A stretch of DNA of 33,501 nt, from contig PMOE01000096.1 of the NCBI GenBank assembly GCA_003161575.1, positions 1-33,501 of the forward strand, in the 5' to 3' direction. Within the stretch, counting starts at the first letter, position 1. The number at the start of each line of letters is the position of its first letter. The notes under the pieces are model-generated. The model saw nothing but the letters and a program-made list of their open reading frames with translations, did no database searches and was not told where the DNA came from. This DNA comes from Acidimicrobiaceae bacterium (GTDB taxonomy: Bacteria > Actinomycetota > Acidimicrobiia > Acidimicrobiales > RAAP-2). Positions 1 to 7,016 of the stretch are shown here, one piece after another. The translations under genes and the position numbers were made by a program.

Positions 1-348
1 AAGGCCTACGGCGGCGCCTACGTCGTCATGAACTCCAAGTCCATCGGGGCCGACCTGGCCTACGCCTGGCCGTCGGCCGAGCTGGCGGTGATGGGTCCGA
101 ACGGTGCGGTCGAGATCGTTTACCGCCGGGAGCTGGCCGAAGCCGACGATCCAGTCCAACGGCGGGCCGAACTCGTCGAGGAGTACACCGAGCGCTACGC
201 CAACCCCTACATCGCGGCCGAGCGGGGTTATGTCGACGATGTCATTTCGCCGGCCGACACCCGCCGCGTCCTGGCCCAGGCGCTCGAGCTGCTCGCCTCC
301 AAGCACGAAGAACTCCCCCGGCGCAAGCACGGAAACGTGCCGCTGTGA
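1..348 (+). CDS. Acyl-CoA (propionyl-CoA type) carboxylase beta subunit, 3' end only
   Basis: Carboxyltransferase beta subunit of a biotin-dependent acyl-CoA carboxylase, which moves carboxyl from carboxybiotin to propionyl- or acetyl-CoA. Only the last 115 codons are in the window; the reading frame is open from base 1, so the 5' part lies upstream. What is visible matches the C-terminal carboxyltransferase domain: YGGAYVVM near the start, then AWPSAELAVMGPNGAVE, YRREL, and the family-typical tail with NPYIAAERGYVDDVI and a final HGNVPL. The stop overlaps the start of the next gene by three bases, so the two are translationally coupled. Family membership is clear; whether the substrate is propionyl-CoA (PccB/AccD5) or another acyl-CoA cannot be settled from this fragment. 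Confidence 0.9.
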   Translation, partial: KAYGGAYVVMNSKSIGADLAYAWPSAELAVMGPNGAVEIVYRRELAEADDPVQRRAELVEEYTERYANPYIAAERGYVDDVISPADTRRVLAQALELLASKHEELPRRKHGNVPL

Positions 349-545
349 GCGGCGGACTTGCCCCCCGCCCCGAGCCCGGTCCCGAGGTGCTGGCGCTGGT
401 CGCCGCGGCGCTCGATCAGGTGTGGCCGAGGCCGGTTGCCTCCCCCGACGCCTTGGACCCGGCCCACCGGGTGTGGCGTTTCAGCGGCCGGTGGTGGAAC
501 AAGCCCACACCGATGCGCCGCGAGCGGCCCTACGCGTCTCGCTGA
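345..545 (+). CDS. Acyl-CoA carboxylase epsilon-like small subunit
   Basis: A 66-residue protein beginning with GTG that overlaps the stop codon of the carboxylase beta subunit. Actinobacterial acyl-CoA carboxylases use a short epsilon subunit encoded directly after the beta gene to stabilise the complex. This product fits by position, size and layout: a short helical stretch (EVLALVAAALDQVW, about residues 14-27), a Pro/Ala-rich linker, and a Trp- and Arg-rich tail (VWRFSGRWWNK, then MRRERPY). Epsilon subunits are poorly conserved, so the call rests mostly on position and this layout. The next feature downstream is a probable terminator, so the carboxylase operon likely ends here. Confidence 0.7.
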   Translation: MSGGLAPRPEPGPEVLALVAAALDQVWPRPVASPDALDPAHRVWRFSGRWWNKPTPMRRERPYASR

Positions 546-582
546 ACGCTGGTTGAACCGGCCCGGGCCCCGCGCCCGATGT

Positions 583-609
583 GCCGGTCCGCCGGCCCTC
601 GATTTTTTT
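583..609 (+). terminator. Probable intrinsic terminator after the carboxylase genes
   Basis: A perfect 5-bp GC-only stem (583-587 with 592-596, loop TCCG) is followed after a few bases by seven consecutive T at 603-609. This is the only long T-run next to a hairpin that I see in the window. It lies 37 bases after the epsilon stop, in the right place to end the carboxylase transcript. The short stem and the 6-base gap before the T-run lower confidence. Confidence 0.5.
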
Positions 610-667
610 CCTCTCGGAGCACCGAATGGTGCGTACCGACGACCCGTTCTTCTTGTCGCAACAGACA

Positions 668-682
668 CTGGTCACCGACCAG
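668..682. promoter_or_regulatory. Palindrome just upstream of the orphan helical gene
   Basis: A perfect 6-bp inverted repeat, CTGGTC-ACC-GACCAG, lies 8 bases before the strong Shine-Dalgarno of the gene starting at 702. The hexamer GGTCAC also recurs directly at 670-675 and 682-687, 12 bases apart. It could be an operator or a small RNA hairpin near the ribosome site. No regulator is known; the role is inferred from position. Confidence 0.35.
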
Positions 683-701
683 GTCACGAGAGGAGGGGAT
701 C

Positions 702-1166
702 ATGGGATCCTGCGGAACGGTCAGCGAAGTGACTTGCCTGCCGGGAGCGAAGTCGGCGCCCCCGGCCGGCGCCAGCGGCGCCCCCCAACGTTGGGCCGAC
801 CGGGTGGCCGCCCTGGTTGGTGTGGGCGACTTCAAACGGGCCATCGCGGCGGCCACCGGGGTCGACAAATCGGCGCTGGCTCCCGAGCGCCTGGCCTTTT
901 TCCTCGTCGACGTGGCCCAAGCCCAGTACGGGTTGGCCTGGTACGCCGACGCGCTGCGGACCATCGGGCGGGCGCAGGCTGCCGATCCCGCACTGGTCAA
1001 CCACGACATCACCGTGCGCCTCATGGTCCACGGGATCGCCACCCAAAGGGCCGAGCCGATCGACGAGCGCCTCTTGAACGTGGTGGGCCGGCGCTTCAGC
1101 ACACTGGCCGCCGCGTCATCAGGGGCGCACATTCGGCTCGGCGGCGTCGGGGGACCGCCGCTGTGA
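702..1166 (+). CDS. Hypothetical helical (TPR-like) protein
   Basis: A 154-residue protein. The ATG at 702 is chosen because AGGAGGGG lies 691-698, an ideal ribosome site; the open frame extends further upstream but without such support. Residues 1-28 look disordered. Residues 30-105 form amphipathic helices (RWADRVAALVGVGDF, RLAFFLVDVAQAQYGLAWYADALRTIGRA) resembling the tetratricopeptide-like C-terminal part that follows the helix-turn-helix in some actinobacterial XRE regulators. No helix-turn-helix is present here, and only about 155 bases separate it from the preceding gene, too few for a missing domain. I therefore leave the function open. It ends 12 bases from the convergent deacylase gene. 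Confidence 0.6.
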   Translation: MGSCGTVSEVTCLPGAKSAPPAGASGAPQRWADRVAALVGVGDFKRAIAAATGVDKSALAPERLAFFLVDVAQAQYGLAWYADALRTIGRAQAADPALVNHDITVRLMVHGIATQRAEPIDERLLNVVGRRFSTLAAASSGAHIRLGGVGGPPL

Positions 1167-1178
1167 GCCCGCTGTCGC

Positions 1179-2849
1179 TCAGTTGCGCAGCATCATGCCG
1201 GGGCAGGCCTCGAGACCGTCTTCTGCGGCCTGGCCGTCGAGGCGGATGGGCACCCCGTTGACCAGGGTGTGGGTCATGCCGACCGGGGCGTCCGCGGTGA
1301 GCCGCTCACCGTCGGCGGGAAAATCTCGCAGCCGGCGAAGCGGCCCGGGGGCCACGGTGGCCGGGTCGAAGACGCATAGGTCGGCCGCTTTCCCGACCGC
1401 CACGGTGCCCCGGTCGGACAGTCCGTAGACACCGGCCGGCTCGCCGGTCAGCTTGTGCACGGCCCGCTCGATCGGCATGACCTCCCGCTCGCGCACCCAG
1501 GTGCCGAGCAGATCGGTGGCGAAGCAGGCGTCACAGAGCTGGGACACATGTGCCCCCGAGTCGGCCAACCCCAACAAGACATTGTCTCTCGGCAAGAGCC
1601 AGGCGATGGCCTCGGGGTCGTTGTTGGCCACCACCGAGGTGAACCGGGTCTTCAGATCGTCCTCGAGGGAGAGGTCGAGCATCACGTCGAGCGGGGTGAC
1701 TCCCCGTTCTGCGGCGATGTCGAGAATCGGCCGGCCCACGAGATCGGGGCTCGACGGTGACTCGGCGATGGAGACCGAGGTCCAGTTGAACGGCAGTCCG
1801 CCGCCGCCGCCCAGGCCTACGTCTTCCCAGGCCTTGGCCCGCCAGGCCGGGTCCCGGTAGGCCGCAGTGCGCTCCTCGAAGCTGGTGTCCATGAGCGAGG
1901 CGAAGCTCGGGCGGGTGTTCAACGTGAAGGGTTCGGCCAGGTTCATCTGGAAGACGAGCGGGCGGCACGAGACCTGGGGCCAGACTTCGATCCCCTCGGC
2001 GCGGGCGGCGTCATTGTCGGCGATGACCTTTTCGTGCCAGGGGTAGCCTTGCACGGTGAGCAGGGCGGTCCAAGTGATCGGACGGCCGATCTCGCGCTGG
2101 AGCGCGTTGACCTCGGGGAGGGGGATGACGCCGCCCGGGAGCAGCGCGATCACGCCCCGGTTGGCATCGCGCAGCGGCTGGAGGAGGACCCGGAGCTCGT
2201 CGATGCCCGAGACCCGGGAGGGGACCGGACGACCGTGGTCCCCGTTGTGGGTGGGTGAGGCACTCGAGGCGAACCCGGCCGCCCCGCCGGCCATGGCCTC
2301 GGCCACCACCTGCTGCATGGCCGCCAGTTCTGAGTCGTTGGCCGGGCGCTCGTAGGCGTCGGGGCCCATGACGTAGAGGCGCACCGCGGTGTGGCCCACG
2401 TAACACCCGTAGTTGAGCGCCACCCCCCGGCGTTCGATGGCGTCGAGGTACTGGGGGAAGGTTTCGAATTCGGCCCACGGAACGCCGGCGGCCAGGGTGT
2501 CAAAGCTCATGTCTTCGACGTGCTGGAGGGTGCGGGCCAGTAGCTCCACACCGTCGGCCCGGATCGGGGCGATGGAAAAGCCGCAGTTCCCGGCGATGAC
2601 CGTGGTCACCCCGTGGAACGACGACGGGGTGAGCCGGGGGTCCCAGAAAACCTGCGCGTCGTAATGGGTGTGGATGTCGATGAATCCGGGCGCGACCACC
2701 TGCCCCGACGCGTCCAGCTCGGTGGTGCCCGAGAGCCCGTCTCCCACCCCCACGATCCGGTCCCCGCGCACGGCCACGTCGGCCGGGCGTCCGGGGGCCC
2801 CGGTCCCGTCGATAAGGGTCCCACCCCGGATGACGATGTCAGCGTCCAT
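1179..2849 (-). CDS. Amidohydrolase, N-acyl-D-amino-acid deacylase family
   Basis: A 556-residue metal-dependent amidohydrolase of the D-aminoacylase-like group, which hydrolyse N-acyl-D-amino acids or related cyclic amides. The N-terminal beta-sandwich segment (DIVIRGGTLIDGTG) leads to the metal-binding HTHYDAQ (His60 and His62), then GNCGF with Cys89, the position of the metal-ligand cysteine in D-aminoacylase. The catalytic aspartate lies in LADSGAHVSQ near residue 435, and the C terminus returns to the sandwich (GTVAVGKAADLCVFDP). The ATG at 2849 is preceded by GAGGAG five bases upstream, which decides the start over longer readings. Substrate cannot be inferred: this family has many uncharacterised actinobacterial members. 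It is a stand-alone gene, 207 bases beyond the meaA-like gene on the same strand. Confidence 0.8.
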   Translation of the reverse strand: MDADIVIRGGTLIDGTGAPGRPADVAVRGDRIVGVGDGLSGTTELDASGQVVAPGFIDIHTHYDAQVFWDPRLTPSSFHGVTTVIAGNCGFSIAPIRADGVELLARTLQHVEDMSFDTLAAGVPWAEFETFPQYLDAIERRGVALNYGCYVGHTAVRLYVMGPDAYERPANDSELAAMQQVVAEAMAGGAAGFASSASPTHNGDHGRPVPSRVSGIDELRVLLQPLRDANRGVIALLPGGVIPLPEVNALQREIGRPITWTALLTVQGYPWHEKVIADNDAARAEGIEVWPQVSCRPLVFQMNLAEPFTLNTRPSFASLMDTSFEERTAAYRDPAWRAKAWEDVGLGGGGGLPFNWTSVSIAESPSSPDLVGRPILDIAAERGVTPLDVMLDLSLEDDLKTRFTSVVANNDPEAIAWLLPRDNVLLGLADSGAHVSQLCDACFATDLLGTWVREREVMPIERAVHKLTGEPAGVYGLSDRGTVAVGKAADLCVFDPATVAPGPLRRLRDFPADGERLTADAPVGMTHTLVNGVPIRLDGQAAEDGLEACPGMMLRN

Positions 2850-3056
2850 ACCATCTCCTCGGTCGTGTGCCCCCATCGTCGCGGACCGGGCACCCCCGTG
2901 CACGCGGTGAGACGATCGCCGCCGCTGTGCTCAGCTGATGGAGCGCGGGGGTGATCCACACCCGGCGTCCCAGCGGGTCACCAAGAGCTCGACCCGCCTT
3001 GGTCGTCGCTCATTGCCCCCACCTCTTCTTGCTGCTTGGCGGGCCGGCCGGGCCGC

Positions 3057-5054
3057 TCAGTTGGCCCGGCGGTGCTCTTCGGCGAGCCGGACAAGGTCCT
3101 CCATCATGTGGCCGAACTCGAAGTCCTTGGGGGTGTAGACCGCGGCCACCCCCTTGCCCTTGAGCACCTCGGCGTCGTCGGGCGGGATGATGCCCCCCAC
3201 CACGACCACCGCGTCGACGCCGGCCGCCCGCAGGCGGTCGAGGACCTCGGGGACGAGCTCGAGATGTGAGCCCGAGAGGATGGAAAGCCCGACGATGTCG
3301 ACGTCCTCGTCGCGCGCCGCGGCCACGATCTGTTCGGGGCTCAGCCGGATGCCCTGGTAGATGACCTCGAAGCCGGCGTCGCGGGCCGCGACCGCGATCT
3401 GTTCGGCCCCGTTGGAGTGGCCGTCGAGTCCGGGCTTGGCCACCAACAGGCGCGGCGGTCCCCCGGTGCGGGCCGAGAGCGCTTTGACCTTTTCGACCAC
3501 CCCGGCGAGCTCGGCTCCGCGCTGGCCGACCCCGCCGCTCACCCCAGTCGGGGCGCGGTACTCGCCGAACACCTCGCGCAGCACGCCGGCCCATTCGCCG
3601 GTCGTGCCACCCGCATGGGCGAGGGCGATGGTCGGCTCCATGATGTTCGCGGCCGGCCCGTTGTCCTTCGCCACCCGACGCAACTCGTCGAGGGCGCGCC
3701 CCACCAGCGCACCGTCGCGGCCGGACCGCCACGCCGCCACGTCGGCCTGGAGTTCAGCTTCGACCGTCGGGTCGACCTTCAAGATGTTCTCGGCACCGCC
3801 GTCGGCGGTGAGCGGGGAGACGGCCGTCTCGGTGAAACAGTTGACCCCGACCACCTGCTGCTCACCCGATTCGATTCGCCGTACCCGCTCGGCCTGGCTG
3901 CGCACCAGCCGGAGCTTGAGCTCGTCGATGGCCTCGAACGCGCCACCGAGGGAGAGGACGTCGTCGAGTTCGGCGGTGGCGGCGTCTTCGAGTTCTCTGG
4001 TCTTTTTCTCGATGACCGTCGAGCCTTCGAAGATGTCGCCGTACTCGAGCAGGTCGGTCTCAAAGGCCAGGATCTGCTGGATGCGCAGCGACCACTGCTG
4101 GTCCCAGGGACGGGGCAGGCCGAGCGCCTCGTTCCACGCCGGCAGCTGGATGGCCCGGGCCCGGGCGCCTTTGCTGAGCGTGACCCCGAGGGTTTCGAGG
4201 ACGATCCGGGGCACGTTGTTCTCGGGCTGCTGCTCGGTGAGCCCGAGGGAGTTCACCTGCACCCCGTAACGGAACCGCCGGAGCTTCTCGTCGGTGACCC
4301 CGTAGCGCTCGGCGCAGATGCGGCTCCACATGGAGGTGAAGGCCCGCATCTTGCAGGTCTCTTCTACGAAGCGGAGTCCGGCGTTCACGAAGAAGCTGAT
4401 CCGACCGACCACCTGCGGGACCTCGTCGTTGGAGATCTTCCCCGACCGGCGCACACCGTCGAGGATCCCGATCGCCGTGGCCAGCGCGTAGGCCAGCTCT
4501 TGGAGGGGGGTGGCCCCGGCCTCTTGGAGGTGGTAGCTGCAGACGTTGACCGGATTCCACCGCGGTGCGTGACGGACCGTGTAGGCGATGGTGTCGACGG
4601 TCAGCCGGAGGCTCGGCTGCGGGGGGAAGATGTAGGTGCCCCGGGAGAGGTACTCCTTGACGATGTCGTTCTGGGTGGTGCCCGAAAGCAGGGTCGGGTC
4701 GATGCCACCGTCCTGGGCGTTGGCCACGTAGAGACCGAGCAGCCAGGCCGCGGTGGCGTTGATCGTCATCGATGTATTCATCTCCGACACCGGGATGCCG
4801 TCGAGCAGTTGGCGCATGTGGCCGAGATGGGCGACGGGGACACCGACCTTGCCGACCTCACCGGCCGCCTCGGGCGCGTCGGGGTCGTAGCCGGTCTGGG
4901 TGGGAAGGTCGAAGGCCACCGAGAGCCCGGTCTGGCCCTTGGCCAGGTTGGTCCGGTAGAGCTCGTTGGAGGCTCGGGCCGAGGAGTGGCCCGAGTAGGT
5001 GCGCATCATCCACGGCTTTGAACGCTCCGGGCGGTCCGCCGGGTCCTTTGTCAT
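3057..5054 (-). CDS. meaA: Ethylmalonyl-CoA mutase-type B12 mutase (MeaA-like)
   Basis: An adenosylcobalamin-dependent acyl-CoA mutase of 665 residues, in one chain: TIM-barrel substrate domain (about 1-510) and C-terminal B12-binding domain (about 530-660). The cobalamin motif DGHSNG (DxHxxG, near residues 542-547), then SIL and VVVGGIIP, mark B12 binding. The N terminus (MMRTYSGHSSARASNELYR) and single-chain length match the MeaA/Ecm group that interconverts ethylmalonyl-CoA and methylsuccinyl-CoA, rather than two-subunit methylmalonyl-CoA mutase. The ATG has GGGAGGTGA seven bases upstream. It lies 67 bases after a 3-hydroxyacyl-CoA dehydrogenase gene, consistent with the ethylmalonyl-CoA route. 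Crotonyl-CoA carboxylase/reductase is not in the window, so the pathway is inferred; isobutyryl-CoA mutase or methylmalonyl-CoA mutase activity remains possible. Confidence 0.82.
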   Translation of the reverse strand: MTKDPADRPERSKPWMMRTYSGHSSARASNELYRTNLAKGQTGLSVAFDLPTQTGYDPDAPEAAGEVGKVGVPVAHLGHMRQLLDGIPVSEMNTSMTINATAAWLLGLYVANAQDGGIDPTLLSGTTQNDIVKEYLSRGTYIFPPQPSLRLTVDTIAYTVRHAPRWNPVNVCSYHLQEAGATPLQELAYALATAIGILDGVRRSGKISNDEVPQVVGRISFFVNAGLRFVEETCKMRAFTSMWSRICAERYGVTDEKLRRFRYGVQVNSLGLTEQQPENNVPRIVLETLGVTLSKGARARAIQLPAWNEALGLPRPWDQQWSLRIQQILAFETDLLEYGDIFEGSTVIEKKTRELEDAATAELDDVLSLGGAFEAIDELKLRLVRSQAERVRRIESGEQQVVGVNCFTETAVSPLTADGGAENILKVDPTVEAELQADVAAWRSGRDGALVGRALDELRRVAKDNGPAANIMEPTIALAHAGGTTGEWAGVLREVFGEYRAPTGVSGGVGQRGAELAGVVEKVKALSARTGGPPRLLVAKPGLDGHSNGAEQIAVAARDAGFEVIYQGIRLSPEQIVAAARDEDVDIVGLSILSGSHLELVPEVLDRLRAAGVDAVVVVGGIIPPDDAEVLKGKGVAAVYTPKDFEFGHMMEDLVRLAEEHRRAN

Positions 5055-5121
5055 GTGCTCACCTCCCTGCTGGCCGGTGGTACCCCCCATTGTGCCCGCC
5101 AGCCGACCGGCGGGGCCCGGA

Positions 5122-5979
5122 TTACTTTCGGGAGTACTCGTAAAAGCCCTGGCCGGACTTGCGGCCGTAGCGCTCGGCCGCCACCAGGCGGCGCAATGTC
5201 GGCACCGCCGCGTAGTTGGGATCCTTGAACTCCTCGTAGAGCGCGTCGAGTATGGCGACCGACGTGTCGAGGCCAACCAGGTCCAAAAGCGCGAAGGGGC
5301 CCATCGGGAACCCGCAGCCGCCCTTCATCGCGGTGTCGATGCCCTCCTTGGTGGCCACGCCCTGTTCGAGCATGCGCACCGCGTTGTTGAGGTAGGGGAA
5401 GAGCAGGGCGTTGACGATGAACCCGGCCTGGTCTCGCACTTCGACGGGGTCCTTGCCGCAGGCCTCGGCGAAGGCGAGGGCCGCGGCGATGGTCTCGTCT
5501 GAGGCGGTGATCGGGCGTACCACTTCGACGAGGGACATGGCCGGGGCCGGGTTGAAGAAGTGCACGCCGCAGACCCGGTCCGGGCGGCCGGTCTCCATGG
5601 CCAGATCCACCACCGCCAGGGTCGAGGTGTTGGTGGCGATGATGGTCGACTCCGCACAGATCCGGTCGAGCTCACTGAAGAGATGTTTTTTGATGGTGAG
5701 GTCCTCGACCACCGACTCGATCACCAAGTCGCAGTCCGAAAGCGCCCCGAGTTCAGAGGTCACGCTCACCCGGCCGAGGATCTCGTCCCGCTCGGCCGCG
5801 GTGCGCTTCTCCTTCTCGACCTGTCGGTTGAGCGACTTCTCGAGGCCGGCGACCATGGCGTCGGCGCTCGTCTGGCTCCGGCTGCGCAGCACCACCTCGT
5901 GACCGTTGGCCGCCGCCACCTCGGCGATGCCCGAACCCATGATCCCCGAGCCGACGATTCCCACACGTTTGATTGACAT
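5122..5979 (-). CDS. hbd: 3-hydroxybutyryl-CoA dehydrogenase
   Basis: A 285-residue dehydrogenase that reduces acetoacetyl-CoA to 3-hydroxybutyryl-CoA or runs the reverse, using NAD(P). The N-terminal Rossmann motif GSGIMGSG is at residues 9-16; catalytic His lies in VHFFNPAPAM, and the C-terminal domain has the conserved GGCGFPMGPFALLDLVGLD stretch. Length is normal for the family. It sits between an SDR gene (10 bases upstream) and the mutase gene (67 bases downstream), in one probable operon. The start ATG at 5979 follows a TAACAT box by 7 bases; the box includes the SDR stop codon, so this gene may also have its own leaderless promoter. A GTG two codons upstream is an alternative start. 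Confidence 0.9.
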   Translation of the reverse strand: MSIKRVGIVGSGIMGSGIAEVAAANGHEVVLRSRSQTSADAMVAGLEKSLNRQVEKEKRTAAERDEILGRVSVTSELGALSDCDLVIESVVEDLTIKKHLFSELDRICAESTIIATNTSTLAVVDLAMETGRPDRVCGVHFFNPAPAMSLVEVVRPITASDETIAAALAFAEACGKDPVEVRDQAGFIVNALLFPYLNNAVRMLEQGVATKEGIDTAMKGGCGFPMGPFALLDLVGLDTSVAILDALYEEFKDPNYAAVPTLRRLVAAERYGRKSGQGFYEYSRK

Positions 5980-5986
5980 GGCCACG

Positions 5987-5992
5987 ATGTTA
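5987..5992 (-). promoter_or_regulatory. Possible -10 box TAACAT of hbd, overlapping the SDR stop codon
   Basis: TAACAT lies 7 bases before the hbd start on the minus strand and contains the TAA stop codon of the preceding SDR gene. The geometry is the same as at other starts in this window. Inference only; the gene could also be read purely from upstream. Confidence 0.35.
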
Positions 5993-6898
5993 CTTGGGGG
6001 TAACCGCGCCGGGCGATCCGGACCCCTCAGGCACGTCGGTGTCCCGGACCGCCCGGCGATCGCGGCTGGCGATCGCCTTTTGGGCCATGGCCTCGAGCAT
6101 CTCTTCGGGATGGGCGGAGAAGAACGCCCAGGCGTCCCGGGCGCTCTTCGGGGCGACAATGAGGGCCCGGTTCTCCACCACGCCCTCGAGCACATCGGCG
6201 GCGAGGTCCTCGGGCGGGTAGGGAGCGCCCAGCGCATTGGTGAGCAGCTTGCGGGCGTTCACCGGGGTGGCCGGGCCGGCCACCCCGGGGGGGTTGGTCT
6301 GGTTGAGCAGCGGGGTCTCGATCGGCCCGGGGCAGACCACGCTCACCCGCACCCCTTTGGCTGCTGCCTCGACCCGCAGGCTGGTGCTGAGGCCGACCAC
6401 CGCCGCCTTGGCCGCGGCGTAGGGGGTGAGCAGCGGGGACGGGACCAGGCCGGCGAGCGAGGCCGTGTTGACGATGTGGCCCGAACCCTGGCGCACCATG
6501 AGCGGATAGGCGGCGGCCACGCCGTAGATCACGCTGCGCAAGTCGACGTCGATGGTCTTGTCCCACAGTTCGAGGCTCAGCTCTTCGACTGGTCCGCCCG
6601 CGCCGATGCCCGCGTTGTTGAAGACGAAGTCGAGGCGGCCGTGGGTCTCGGCCGTCCCCTCGATCACTCGGCGCACCGCTGGGGCATCGGTGACGTCGAG
6701 TGCGACGGCCTCGGAGTGGTGGCCGAGCGCCTCGGCCACTGCCTTGGCTCCGACAGCGTCGATGTCGGCCAGAACCACGACCGCCCCGTGACCCACCAGT
6801 GCCGTCGCCAGCGCCTTGCCGATACCCGACGCGGCGCCGGTGACAACGGCGACCTGGCCCTCGAAGTGCCTGCGGGTGCTGACGCTGTCGGTGGTCAT
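5990..6898 (-). CDS. Short-chain dehydrogenase/reductase
   Basis: A 302-residue classical SDR oxidoreductase. The cofactor motif TGAASGIG is at about residues 20-27, NNAG follows near residue 93, and the catalytic Ser and YAAAK motif appear in the middle. An acidic residue after beta-strand 2 (VLADIDAVG) suggests NAD(H) preference. The last 30 residues, after the SDR fold, are polar and likely flexible. Substrate is unknown; the tight linkage to hbd and the mutase suggests a CoA-ester or alcohol intermediate of the same route, but this is inference. A TAGGCT box 6 bases before the ATG and no Shine-Dalgarno suggest a leaderless transcript that would carry all three genes. Confidence 0.85.
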   Translation of the reverse strand: MTTDSVSTRRHFEGQVAVVTGAASGIGKALATALVGHGAVVVLADIDAVGAKAVAEALGHHSEAVALDVTDAPAVRRVIEGTAETHGRLDFVFNNAGIGAGGPVEELSLELWDKTIDVDLRSVIYGVAAAYPLMVRQGSGHIVNTASLAGLVPSPLLTPYAAAKAAVVGLSTSLRVEAAAKGVRVSVVCPGPIETPLLNQTNPPGVAGPATPVNARKLLTNALGAPYPPEDLAADVLEGVVENRALIVAPKSARDAWAFFSAHPEEMLEAMAQKAIASRDRRAVRDTDVPEGSGSPGAVTPK

Positions 6899-6904
6899 GG
6901 ACCA

Positions 6905-6910
6905 AGCCTA
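6905..6910 (-). promoter_or_regulatory. -10 box TAGGCT, leaderless promoter of the SDR-hbd-meaA run
   Basis: TAGGCT ends 6 bases before the SDR ATG (6898), placing the expected transcription start at or next to the A of the start codon. No Shine-Dalgarno or clear -35 hexamer is seen. Confidence 0.55.
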
Positions 6911-7016
6911 GGTGCGCGCACCCGGCGGGGCTCGGGCCGTCGCTCGCTGTGGGACAATGAGGGACCGCCGCCGGGCCGGGCCTTCGCCCGTGGCCCCCTC
7001 GTGGCCAGGTCTTCTC

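Noticed and set aside
3417..5021. Long open frame (534 codons) antisense to the mutase gene
   Set aside because: A GC-rich shadow of the real gene; the minus-strand product has clear mutase motifs and this frame has none.
5055..5121. Cobalamin riboswitch before the B12-dependent mutase
   Set aside because: The gap is only 67 bases, too short for the element, and no B12-box-like sequence is visible.
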